Shown: in pieces, positions 25,325 through 36,633 of the stretch | Position numbering within the stretch: the stretch's first letter is position 1 | How the letters are laid out: every line of letters begins with the position of its first letter | Assembly (NCBI GenBank): GCA_963693085.1 | Contig: OY856413.1 | Coordinates: 468,487,379 to 468,551,378 of the forward strand | DNA: 64,000 nucleotides | From: Alisma plantago-aquatica | Lineage: Eukaryota > Streptophyta > Magnoliopsida > Alismatales > Alismataceae | Direction: 5' to 3' | Program-made: the position numbers and the translations under genes | The notes under the pieces: model-generated | Told to the model about the DNA's origin: nothing | What the model saw: only the letters and a program-made list of their open reading frames with translations | The model's database searches: none

Positions 25325-27690
25325 ACTAGGATAAATTGAAACTGACAGTTACATTGCAAATTTAGAACTAATATTCAACACTCATTTTAATTTAAAATTG
25401 CAAACTCCCAACTTTAATATAATGTAAATAAATTTCTCGTAGAAACATGCCACATGCGCCTTGTTACTGCAAAAATCAATAGTGATCATAACTTTTGCAA
25501 CAAGATCTTGAATGAAATGATGTCGATAATCTATATATTTTGATCCCCATAGATACGCCGTGGTATAAGAACGCCAATAGCTGCTTTTAAAATATGGAAG
25601 AATAAGTAACAATGCATTCTTTTTATTTTACTTAATGACTAGATAACATTTTGAAATTTATAGATTAATGGAAAATTAATAATGCAGTTAAACATAAAAT
25701 CATTAATTATATAAAAAATAGAATGTTACAAAAGTAACAAGTACCCTCTGGTCATAGTTTCTTAAAGAATCAGACAAACAAAAAACTAGTAGCCAAATTA
25801 CAAATTTGGAATAAATATTCAACATGCCCCTTTTGACTCAAAGTGGCAAACTCCCATCTATGATATGAAGTAAACAAATTTATCATAGGAAAGTGACTTG
25901 GTGAGAAAATATGTCACCTTTTCCTTCGTGTTACAAAAATCAATAGTAATTACACCTTCTGGATCAAGATCTCAAATGAAACTATGTTGTAGATGTATAC
26001 GCTTTGTTCATCCATGATACACTAGAAAACACAACGGTATAAGAGCGTGAACTAGCTACTATTAAAGTATGAAAGAGTAAACCACGATGTACTCTTTATA
26101 CATTGCTTAATGAGTGGTTCACATTTTGAAATTTAAAAATTTATGGAAAAAAATTCTAACTAAACATAGACTCACAAATTGTAGGAGAAATGAGAAACTC
26201 ATCCCTTAGAAAAACAAGGAAACTCATTTCATAGTTTCCTAAAGACTCCAACAACTGAAATTAACAATCACATTGGAAATTTAGAATTAATACTCAATAC
26301 CCACTTCTGATTCAAAGTCACAAACTCCCTACTCTGATATGAAGTAAAAGAAATTCTTAGAGAAAATTGACTTGGTGAAAACATATGACACTTGCTCCTT
26401 GATATCATAAAAATTAGTAGTAATCACACCTTCTGCAACAACATATCAAATAAATGATGTTTGAGATCTATATGCTTTGTTTTCTCAAGACAACATTAGA
26501 AACATAACAATATTTGAGCATGAATAACCACTTTGAAAATATGAGAGTAAGCAATGACACACTTTTTCAATATTTCTTATGACAAGATAAAATTTTAAAA
26601 TTTATTGATTAATAGAAAAGAAAAAGTGCTAGTTATACATAAACTCACCAATTATAGGAGATATGAAAACCTAAATATCTATACAAAAATAATAAGTATC
26701 CTCTGTTTATAGTTTCTAAAAACTCTGATAAACTGAAACTGATAGTCAAATTGCTAACGTAGATAAATATTCTACAGATCCATGTTAACTCAAAGTTGCA
26801 AACTCAAAACTTTGATATGATGTAAACAAATTTCTCATAGAAAAGTGACTTAGTGAAAATATATACACCTATTCCTTCATACTACAAAAATTAATGGTAA
26901 TCACACTTTCTGGACTTAGATCTCAAATGAAACTATGTCTTATATCTATACACTTTGTTCACTCATGATACACTAGAAAACACAGAGGTATAAGCGCATG
27001 ATTTAGCTGTTACAAAATATATAAGTGTAACGAGCAATGTACTCTTACTATATTGTTTATTGACTTGTTTACATTCTGAAATTTATAAATTAATGGAAAA
27101 AAATGCTAGCTAAACATAAACTTGTCAACGATTAAACGTAGAGAAAAGGATCCTCTGTTTAAACTTTTCTAAATACTCTAGAAACAAAAAATGACAACCA
27201 CATTGCAAATTTAAAAATAATGCTCAACATCCCCTTTGATGCAAAGCTACAAACTTCAAACATTGATATGAAGTAAACAAATTTCTTATAAGAAACTAAT
27301 CTAGTGAAAACGTATACCACATGCTCCTTGATAATACAAAATTGATGTAATCACACCTTTCCTAACATGATCTCAAATGAAATGATGTTGGAGATTAATA
27401 CACTTTGTTCTACCATGATACATTGGAAAACACAATGGTATCAGAGTGTGAGTTAGCTACTATAAAAATATGAAGAGTACGAAATGATGTACTCTTTCTA
27501 TATTGCATAATTACTAATTTACATTCTGAAATTTTGAAAATTAATAGAAAATAAAAAGTGCTAGAGAAAATATACTCACTAATTATAGAAGAGTCCAAAA
27601 AAATTATTTTCTCTTAAAAAATAAGGACTCTCTATTTATAGTTTCTTACTAACTGAACCTGATAACCACATTGTAAATTAGAATTAATGC
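25325..27690 (-). repeat. ~460 bp satellite derived from the RNase H tail of a Ty1/copia polyprotein
   Basis: About five to six units follow each other. The AAACTCCC/CAAACTTC phrase followed by TGATATGAAGTAAAC recurs near 25402, 25847, 26318, 26795 and 27250. Read on the minus strand, the units encode degraded versions of the end of copia RNase H. The first unit gives KYIDYRHHFIQDLVAK and then KLGVCNF. The third gives VVAEGVITTNFYDIKEQV and then YVFTKS and GVCDFESE. The canonical family form is KHIDIRHHFIRD followed by QVADIFTK. All units carry stops and none codes a protein now. A pol fragment has become the monomer of a tandem array. Confidence 0.8.
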
Positions 27691-27699
27691 TCAACACCT

Positions 27700-28566
27700 G
27701 ATAACCTGATACACTCAAGTCATCTTGAAAGGTATGTGGTTAATTATGGTTAATCGCATTAGTTTCCCAAAGAGTTTCCTAGATGATTCATCACATTGAA
27801 TGCAACCTATCAGTTGGATGTTCATAATTGCAAATTATAAAGTCACTATGATTATCACAATTATAAATAAGTGTGTATTCTTACACCTGCATGCTACCCT
27901 GATGGATGATGCAAAAAGGTGAAGCCCAGGAGGGAAGACCCATGGGCAACATGAGTGGTGACCCCAGGCACTAAGCTCGGGATTGAGAAGGTGGCCTATG
28001 ATATTGCATGACTAGAGGGCACCATGAAGGGTGACCCCAGGCACCAAGCTCGGGATTGAGAAGGTGGCCTTAAGTCAATGGCAAAAGTGAAAACCAAAAG
28101 GGGGTATGCCAGGGTTAGGGCAAAAGTGGTGGAGAAAGTCACACTAAAAGTGTAATTTGGCCTGTTAATTAACTTGATTGTGATATTTAGATTGTTAGCC
28201 ATATTTGCGAAATTTTGGTTGTCCCCACATACCTACATATTTCGATATTCCAACCAACGTTTTGTTTGCATTCTAGGTACAAGATTGAAAATGACAAACA
28301 GTAAAGTGACATATGTGAAACTGAATAAGAATTAAAGTACAAAGGAGGATTAGTTAGAATAGACTCTAGATGTGGATAGAAGTAGATATCCAAGCTTTTG
28401 AAAAAGGTATGCAAAGTTTTATTGTATACTAGTTTTCAATTTAGTTAGTGGAATTTCATAATTATTACTGATTAATTGTCAAACCTTCGATCCTGTTAAT
28501 TGGGATAATGGCTCTGACCTCTTGGTCTCCCTTAATTGGGGGTTACCGGGAGGCGGGGTCGTTGCA
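27700..28566 (+). repeat. Element C 5' LTR, 3' portion
   Basis: It ends in GTCGTTGCA directly before the primer site. The LTR start (expected TGTTACAACCCC) is not found upstream, so this LTR looks truncated against the copia-derived satellite, and the left limit is a guess. A 40 bp direct repeat containing GTGACCCCAGGCAC lies at 27958-27997 and 28031-28070. Confidence 0.45.
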
Positions 28567-28568
28567 TT

Positions 28569-28580
28569 TGGTATCAGATC
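28569..28580 (+). other. Element C primer binding site (tRNA-iMet type)
   Basis: TGGTATCAGATC follows the LTR end after two bases. The plant iMet site is TGGTATCAGAGC, so one base differs. Confidence 0.75.
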
Positions 28581-30398
28581 ATAGGTTCCTCATTTAATCT
28601 TTAATAATTATTAAATTTTACAAACTCTGTAGAACCCAAGGGAGTTATTAGAGGATTTTCTGAAAGACATAGGTGTCTAGAAAAGGATCACGTCTGGGGG
28701 CTGGCAAGATTTTCCTCTGCACCGCTAGTCAGAATACGAGGACTCTCGGATTAGTGTGACTGCCTGGCCAATGTCTCCGGATTTGACTCGACATAAGATA
28801 CCTTTAGGACTCTCTCACCGTGTTCATCCCTTCTCAACTCAAATACTATTAAGGACCTTAAGGATTAGGGTTTTCTCTCTTTTCCTCACCCTCTTGAGGT
28901 ATGGGTAAGGTTGATAAGGGTTAAGGAATCCTCCACCAAATTAATGAAAAACATGTAAATAAGATGTCATGGACATAAGCTTAATAGATAAAGTGTAAAC
29001 TAAAGAATAGATACATGCTTAGGTCTTATGACATAAGTTGTCATGCCCTCAAGAGAGACCTGAGGCTAGACCTCCTTGTCAGGAGGATGAGTGGAGAAAG
29101 CTAGTCTTGGAGGTAGAGACCTCCATTGTAAGTAGAGACCCGTCATATCCTTCGAAGATGATGCTAACCCTAACCCTAAGTGGTGGTTAGAGAGAGAGAT
29201 GACACGATGAGTTAGGTGTCATGGTAGACCTAGTATGGGGGTGGACATGCCTTTGGATGCCCATATGAGCCATGAGAGGTTGGATGACCTAGTACCCTTG
29301 GCGACCCAACCCTGGGAAGGGTTGTGCATGTTAGAGTGAAGGATAGCTCCTTCAAGGATGAGGGTGAAGAACCTATGGAAACCCCATGAGCTTATATGAG
29401 CATGGCATAGTATACACCCAGATTACGTCGGTAGTGCTGACAGTAGGCTAAAACCCTGACCAGGAGAGTATGAGGGATAGCTTACGAGATAAACATAAAG
29501 GGCTATGGGTAATCTTGAGCAAACATAAGTTCGAGCACAGGCTTCAACCATGTAGAAGTATGCTTGTGAGCTTGGACCTCTAGTAGTAAGGATGGATGTG
29601 GAGTTAGCTCTAGAGAGAAAAAGTAGTACCAAGAAAGAGGGTTGGGAGCTTAGACTCTGAGATTTGAGGAACAATGGGGAGTTGAGGATGATGCAACCTA
29701 AGTGGATAATAGTGGTTGCCTCATGCTTGATCCTTGTAGGCTGATGATATCTTGGCTGCCATTAGAGGAACCAAACCCTAGAGAGAGGATGATGCTTCTG
29801 GTACCTATGTACCTATGTTATAGGTGTTTACCTGCTGAGATGAGACAAAGAGTGCCTTAGACCCCGAGGAGGTTTAAGTAACCAGTTGTGAGACTTTATA
29901 CCTAGTTGGTTGCCCTTGAGGAGGACTCAACTCTGAGGTGTTGTTCAAGTAGAAGGATCATGAGAAGTACATGACATACCTTGGACATGTTTGATTCATG
30001 GTTAAGAGGTTGAGCATGCAGTTGGACACCCAAAAAGTGAACCTAGGGTTCCTAGGCCTAAGAGGGGAAGTGGTGTACCTGATGCTCATGATGAGTTTTG
30101 AGTTTCTATAGATTCAAGCATGGCACTCCGCATGTATAAAGGAAAGGGAAACCCCTTGAGTCAAAGGTATGTTTGATGAACCTCTCACAACTAAGTTGGT
30201 GACATGGGAAGGTATGTTCTTGGTCCAATGTGGAGGAATGAGAATAAGTATGACCTAGCAAGGTTTAGTAGGTGGTCTGCTAGTGCCTTAGTAGCTTGCT
30301 AGAGTTAGGCATGCTCATGTGGATGTAAACCCTAGACCTAAGGATGGTTGTGACCTTTGTTATCAAGGTGTAGTTTCCTCCCATCCTGGGAGAGGACC
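28581..30398 (+). pseudogene. Element C internal region, left part
   Basis: Heavily decayed retrotransposon-internal sequence lies between the iMet primer site and the insertion point of element B. By position it should hold gag and the start of pol, but I cannot assign a domain. Short telomere-like CCCTAACCCTAA near 29165 is incidental. Confidence 0.5.
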
Positions 30399-30562
30399 TG
30401 ATGCAAGGGTTTTGAGTTGCTTTTATAGGCTAGTTTCCTATGCATTTTATGCATTTATTGGTCATTTTCATGGTTAATATTGCATGATTTAGTTCCTTCA
30501 TCCTATAATCTCGTTATGCATCAAATTTACCTTATTTTATCTTATTTTGTATAAAAGATCAT
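30399..30562 (+). repeat. Element B 5' LTR, segment 1
   Basis: First 164 bp of the LTR, from TGATGCAAGGGTTTTGAG to the insertion point of element A (ATCAT at 30558-30562). Matches the 3' LTR from 59026. Confidence 0.93.
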
Positions 30563-31963
30563 TGATGCATGGGTTTTGAGTCACTTTTATAGGCTTATTT
30601 TATATCTGTTTTATGTATATATTTGTCATTTTCTTGATTATATTTGCATAATTCACAATAATTGGCTTTTAAACTCTTTTTGCATCAAATTATAATTCTT
30701 TTATCATATTTATATGATTTTATATAATCCCCGAACTTATACACATGTTTCGACACTTTTTCAGGCACTTTTGCATTGTCCAGAGTCGATACTATCGACC
30801 CTGGTGTCGATAGTATCAATATTTTATCAGAAAGCAACCCCAAAACGCGATCTTGGAAGGAAAAACCTATAGCATGGCCGATACCATTGACCTGGGGGTC
30901 GATACTATCGACAGCGTCGGGATTTGGTGATTTTCTGCACTAAAACGGAGCGTTTTAATCTGACGGTTGAGCTTTTTCAGAGCCGTAAAGTGGTCCTATG
31001 AACTAAGAAGAGCACGGCCGGCCCTAGGGGGGTCTGATATTGTGTTGCACAACATCCAAGAAGGAGGGAGAGAGAGAGGAGACAAGATACGAAGTCCATC
31101 AACTGAGCGATCCAGACACCTCCGACGGGCGATTTGCTGCCGAAAGATTGCAAAATACACGTTTCTCGAGGAGGATCTCCAGGAACACCTTTGTATCAGG
31201 GGTTACACGAGTTTTCTCCATGTTTCCCATGTTTTTCTTCTCTACTCCTATGTATTTTCCATTGTCAACCATGTAGGGCTAATCCCCTTAATCTTTAGGA
31301 CCGGGAGTAGCCCGGGGAAGCATTGCATGACATTTTTATCATAGTAATTAATAATTTGTCTCCTAAATCTGTGGTATGCTTTCCTGTTCTCAATTATATT
31401 GTTATGCTTAATCACCATAATGATAATCTAATGCCTTTAATTACTTTGAAAGAAGAATTAACAGTTGAAAATAGACAAAATTTACATTAATTAACAAATC
31501 CCTTAAACAAGGTGATGTACAGTTAATGGTGGAAACCCAGAGGTCAATTCTAATGCACCTAGTTTAGGGTATATGTTACTACGAAGGTGGAACCGACCTA
31601 GACTTAGGTAGTAAATTGTACCACGACAGTGGAAAATTCTGACTACAAGCCACTACCCGGATTGAGAGATGAACTTGAGTAGCTATATGGAAATTCATAC
31701 AATGAAAACCCGCGGTGAAACTGCAATCCTAAAGATCTCCATTTGAATTGATTAAACTAAACCCTTAATCGATTGCTCTGTTTTATTTTATTTTCTTTTA
31801 TTTTACAACAACTCTCAAACTCTTTTAACCGGTTTAGCTGATCGCAACCAGTTAGTAGCACTCTACTAAAATTCACATTTCCCTGAGTTCAACTCGGGCC
31901 TCACAAGGCCTATATTACATTGATACGTATACTTGCGTTTGCACGCACGGTTTACATGTGTCA
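30563..31963 (+). repeat. Element A 5' LTR
   Basis: Starts TGATGCATGGG, ends TGTCA. Nearly identical to 36634-38036 by eye, differing by scattered substitutions. Contains two palindrome pairs at 30785-30912. Confidence 0.95.
30785..30912 (+). repeat. Palindrome pairs in element A 5' LTR
   Basis: GTCGATACTATCGAC (30785) faces GTCGATAGTATCAAT (30806) across CCTGGT. GCCGATACCATTGAC (30877) faces GTCGATACTATCGAC (30898) across CTGGGG. Confidence 0.9.
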
Positions 31964-31969
31964 AGTTTT

Positions 31970-31987
31970 TGGCGCCGTTGCTGGGGA
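31970..31987 (+). other. Element A primer binding site (tRNA-Asp type)
   Basis: TGGCGCCGTTGCTGGGGA lies 6 nt after the LTR. It matches 17 of 18 bases of the complement of the plant tRNA-Asp(GUC) 3' end. Confidence 0.88.
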
Positions 31988-32163
31988 AACGGTGAATTTT
32001 AGTACTATGAGTGCTGCGAGCAGCCACACTAGGCCACTTTTAATTCCTGTATTTTTTTTTCTTTTCATCTTTTGAACTGAATTGCAAATCTTATTCATTG
32101 TTTTAATTATTAGTCACGGTTCATACACTACCATTTGAAATTTTAGGTACTAGTAAAGTAATA
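31988..32163 (+). other. Element A untranslated leader
   Basis: Non-coding sequence between primer site and gag ATG, with the phrase CACACTAGGCCACTTTT also found in the leader of element B. Confidence 0.7.
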
Positions 32164-34344
32164 ATGGGTGACGGAGCGGAAAATGAGGAGTAGACGATCT
32201 GGGAAAGGATTAAGGCTTCTTCTTCTTCTTCTTCTGCGTAGAATGGGCCAATCAAGAAACAAGCTATCAACATACCCAGTTACAAGATTGATCCAGGGCT
32301 TATTCAGTTGGTCAAATCGCAGGCTTTCCATGGACTTAAAAATGAGGATCCGGTGACCCACATCAGCACGTTCATGGAAAATTGTGATATGATAAAGATT
32401 GATAGGTTCCCGCAAGAGACACTCTACCTGAAACTTTTTTCTAGTTCTTTAGCGGGCAATGCTTGGGAATGGCTGCACAATATGGATGATGAGTACATTG
32501 AATCTTGGGATCACATGGTTGAGGTGTTCTTTTAGAGGTTCTTCTCACCTGAAAAGATAAACGATCTAGTGAGGAAGATACACAACTTCAGCCAGCGAGC
32601 TGGTGAAACATACTCTGAAACTTGGGAGCACTTCCAGATCATGCTGAGGAAGTGTCCACATCACGGCTTAGACAAGGAGAAGCAAGCTAAAATTTTCTAC
32701 TTCGCCCTAAATGAACATGATAGGAGCAATTTGGAATCAGCAGGTTCTGGTTTCTTTTTTAACAACACAGGTACAAGGTGTTGGGAGATTCTAAGGAACA
32801 TGTCCAAAAAGAAGTCTTGGGGTGAAAGAGATGCACCCGAGAAGGTTGGCATTACACATGAAGCAAGGGCCATCAAAGTGCTTAATGACAAGTTGGATCT
32901 TATAGCCAAGAAGCTCCTAGAGAAAGAGGACAATGGGTCTGATGATGAAGCACATGCAAAGTATATGCATCAACAGGGATATAGAAATAACAATTATGAT
33001 TGGAGGAAGGAACAAAATTTTCAGAAGCTACAGCTTAGCCTAGAGGAAAAGAACAATGAATTGCTTAGCCAGGTGGTGAAACAAAATCAAGAAATGATGA
33101 GTACATTCGCCAAGCAGTTACAGTCTCAGGGCGAGATTTTGAATAAATTTGGGCAGACATTGTAAAGTCATGGAGCACAAATGAGGGCACTAGAGATGAC
33201 TGTGACCCAAATTTCCAATGAAGTGGCGGCCATGAAGCATAAAAATCAACAAAGACAGGCTTGGAATGCAGATGTTGTTCAAGCACATCATCAAGTGAAA
33301 TATATATCTGTGATTTCTGAGGCAGAGCCCCCGATGGTGGAGGTCCAGGACAAAAGCAAAATGATTTTTGATACGGAGGCTACACCAAGAATACCGTATC
33401 CTCACAGTCATTATGGACTACCGGGCGGATGTTGTCCATTCAGAAAAATCTTCCAAGAGCACATCGCGGATGTGCCCGCACCTAGGCAAGAGGAGCAGGT
33501 GAAGGCCATGCGTCATGGTGAAGATACAGTCACTGAGAGAGGGGAGCAGCCACAAGTCATGCCATCTACAGATGATGTGTCAAATCCTATCCTAGAAGGT
33601 GGCGTTGAAGCAAGCTTAGGGGAGGAGACCCCTAAGGTTCCATATGTGCCACCACACAAGCGAGCGAAGGACCCAAATGTGCCTTTCCCGGATAGTCTGA
33701 GGCTGAAGAAAGAGCATAGGCACTACAAGAAATTCTTGGAGATGTTTAGGAAGCTCCATATTAATATTCCGTTAGTGGAAATGATAGAACAGATTCCAGC
33801 ATATGGAAGGTTTATCAAGGACATAATCACCAAGAAAAGGCAGATAAAAGACACTGACATTTGTGTTGTTGATGAAAAAGTGAGTTATATAATCCAAGGA
33901 CGGCTACCAAGGAAGAGGAAAGATCCATGATGTTTCTACATCCCCTGTTCCATAGGCGGCCAACATTTTCCACAAGCACAGTGTGACTCAGGGGCCAACA
34001 TTAATCTTATGCCACTGTCCACGTTTCAAAAGCTTGGATTGAAGACACTAAAGAAATCTGCCATGACTATTGAGTTGGCGGATGGATCCATTGTGAAGCC
34101 ACAAGGTATATGCGAGGATGTGCTAGTCAAGGTCGAAAAATTCATCTTCCCTATTGACTTTGTGGTCATGGACATGCATGAGTTGGAAGGAGGTGAGATG
34201 CTATTGGGAAGGCTGTTCCAAGCTACGGCTGATTTAATCGCTGCCATTGGGCGAGGTTACTTGACACTTGGGATTGGTGATGATAGAGTTAAATTCAAAT
34301 TACCACATCACTCATTGGAGACATCTCTTGACAACCTAGGTTAA
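32164..34344 (+). pseudogene. gag: Element A gag-protease, one frame with five stops
   Basis: Gag packages retrotransposon RNA; the aspartic protease cuts the polyprotein. From ATG 32164 one frame stays in register to TAA at 34342-34344, broken only by TAG 32191, TAG 32239, TAG 32533, TAA 33163 and TGA 33928. The Retrotrans_gag domain lies at about 32300-32850 (LVKSQAFHGLKNEDPV, HNFSQRAGETYSETWEHF, CPHHGLDKEKQ). The protease follows with CDSGANINLMPLSTF as its D-S-G active site, ADGSIVKPQGICEDVLVKV and the flap and C-terminal strand (GEMLLGRLFQATADLI). No frameshift is seen over 2.2 kb. Several stops fit single transitions or transversions of Gln, Glu or Gly codons. There is no RT downstream. 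Confidence 0.92.
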
Positions 34345-35036
34345 AGGTATCTTTATGTCAAGCCTAGGACATTAAACAAGGGCGCTTGTTGGGAGGCAAC
34401 CCAACTTTCGATTCATTTTTATGTTTGGTTATGTTCTTTTATGTTTATGTACTTAGTTTTTGCTTAGGTTTTGATAATTTTTGTAAAAATGGTACCCTAA
34501 CTCATGTTTTGAAGTGTGCAGAATGTTAAGGTCGATACTATCGAAACCCATGTCAATAGTATCGAGTTTGGATCAGTAAACACTGAAGAAAAGTCAATAT
34601 CATCGACCCTAGGGTCGATAGTATTGAGATTCCTGAAGATTTACAGAAAAATTGGTGACAGTAAAGTCGATACCATCGACCCTAGGGTCGATAGTATCGA
34701 CACTTTTGAGTTCCCAAGCTTTTAGATGCGTCGATTCAGCAAAATTGCTGAGTCTGGGTCGATACCATTGACTTTGGTCAATGGTATCGACACCTGCATG
34801 ACAACTACATAAAATAGGCCGTAAAAGGTATCGAAATGAGATTTTTTTGAACTATTTTTTGCATAGGAAAGATGGATGAAGCAAGTCACGTCTTAGAACC
34901 ACTAAGACACAAAAATGGGCTAAAAAAAGGAGGGAGATAACAAGTATCACTTGGTCCACTTGAGCATCTAACCATCCTTATTCACCACACTTCAAAGCGA
35001 ACGGTACCGATGTTCCACCTCTTAAGTGAGAATGTT
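34345..35036 (+). other. Element A post-protease region with palindrome array
   Basis: It opens with the segment that in element B follows integrase (GGGAGGCAACC near 34391). Four palindrome pairs follow at 34531-34791. It then joins the sequence that in B marks the end of ORF3 (GTTCCACCT near 35012). Confidence 0.8.
34531..34791 (+). repeat. Palindrome-pair array, element A internal
   Basis: Four pairs of 15 bp near-palindromes. Starts: 34531/34552, 34593/34614, 34666/34687, 34758/34777, with loops of 4-6 nt. The last pair, GTCGATACCATTGAC and GTCAATGGTATCGAC, is exactly complementary. Confidence 0.92.
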
Positions 35037-35074
35037 GACTATGAGGCCATAGTCATATTCAAGCTTAGGGGGGG
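35037..35074 (+). other. Second hairpin-polypurine module, element A
   Basis: GACTATGAGGCCATAGTC (7 bp stem, AGGC loop), 6 nt, then AAGCTTAGGGGGGG. Same layout as the module at the true polypurine tract (36596-36633). Conserved in element B at 57415-57454. Confidence 0.8.
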
Positions 35075-36595
35075 TGTTGGAACAACCCTCTATCTTAGTT
35101 TTTACTTACTTATTCATGTTGATTTTACTTTTGAGATATTAGTTGTTTTTATTTCTAGGTTTACTGCTTTTGTAGGATCCACATCTATCTAGTGTAATAT
35201 GTGGAGCAATAAATGCATGGTTTCAATTGGGAGTTTTACTCTTGGGTTGTGTGCACATAAAAAATGAGCATTTTGAGAACTTTTTGAGCTTATTCTTGTT
35301 AGTAATTGAGTTGCATAACTGAGGAAGTGCTTGGGTGAGTCAACTTCAGGACACGGGGACATGAATGACCATCTTTATTGTCCAAGGAAAAGTGATTGAC
35401 AAGGATGTTTGAGCCCAAACCGACCAAATGCTAACATGACCTTAGACTAAAGTTTAAGAGAGAAATCCTTCAGTTACCCTGTACACAGGTCTTTAGAGAG
35501 GGACATATGATATTTTCAGAAGGTTCTGTCAATTAGTCTTGTGATCTGATCCATCGCAATTTCATTCACACTCTACCATAAGAAATGGGAGCACATTATT
35601 GTCTTTCACTTTTTGATTGCATCTCATGTAGATAGGTCTTGCATTATATCTATTTTCACTTTTTTTGCATGAAAATGAAAAAAAGGATAGAATAGTTATA
35701 CATGCACATTATCCTTAGGTGCGTGTCATTTAATTGCATAACTATCATTATGTAGTTGCATTTGCATCTTTTGAGCATATTGTACACCATGTATCTTATG
35801 TTACTCTGAAAACATTAAAGGTGGTGAGCTTGATCCATGCCCTCCAAATAGAATGCTTCAAATGTATAATTTATGAAACAAGAAGTGAGCCCAACAAATA
35901 ATTCATGGACATCTATTAAAATAAGGGCTTGAAAAAAAAATTGAAGAAAAATTGAAAAAAAAGAGAAGAAAAAAAAGAAAAAAAAAAGAATTGAGAAGTA
36001 ATAAAGAAGAAGAGGGAGAAAGGAACATGTTCTCACCTGAGAACTAAGAAGAATAAGCACATGGTGTAGTTTTCTTAGATATTCCATCTCACCTTGAGAC
36101 GGAATGATAGTGCATTCATCATTCCACCAAAAATATAGCATTATGACATTTTCACTTGCATTTTGTATCATGATAGGTTATTAATTTTTGTATTGCATGA
36201 TTGACTGTTATGTGCTTCCATCTCTTCCACAACCACCTATCCCATCCACTTGTTGCTCTAATCGGTAGGCCACCCATGATATTCTCCTCAATCATTAATA
36301 TCAGGAGATCTGCTTCCGTTTAGATGATAGTTAGGAAATGAGCAACGTAGATAGGAGATCACAAGATGCATCAAGTATGGACCAAATGAGTTTATCATAT
36401 TAACTGCTTTAATTGATAGTGTTTCACTGATTAGGGGACAAACATCTTTTACATAGGTCTTTGGTCGCTTGGATGGCAATTAGTGTTCAGTGGTCAATGA
36501 GGGCCGGTTTGTGGAAAGAAAGTGGGGATGATGTAGATTCATTTCATGTATTTATGTCCTATTGCTGACTTATCTCAACCAGATCTAAAGTTTCG
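35075..36595 (+). other. Element A 3' non-coding region
   Basis: No gene. Purine-rich A/G tract at about 35930-36030. Collinear with 57455-58987 of element B in several stretches (GGATCCACATCTATCTAGTG, GTAGGCCACCCATGAT, GAGCAACGTAGATAGGAGAT). Confidence 0.8.
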
Positions 36596-36633
36596 TTGCT
36601 CGAGGACGAGCAAGGTTTAAGCTTAGGGGAGTT
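36596..36633 (+). other. Element A hairpin and polypurine tract
   Basis: TTGCTCGAGGACGAGCAA (36596-36613) forms a 7 bp stem with an AGGA loop. After 5 nt follows AAGCTTAGGGGAGTT (36619-36633), which abuts the 3' LTR. This is the expected plus-strand primer. Confidence 0.9.

Noticed and set aside
29160..29180. Telomere-type CCCTAACCCTAA
   Set aside because: Only about two units; chance occurrence in decayed element C.
30967..31344. 125-codon frame repeated near 36924-37163
   Set aside because: Lies in the LTRs of element A, interrupted differently in each LTR; not a conserved gene.
34516..34725. Small open frame across the palindrome array of element A
   Set aside because: Repeated VDTI-type residues are translations of GTCGATAC units, not a protein.
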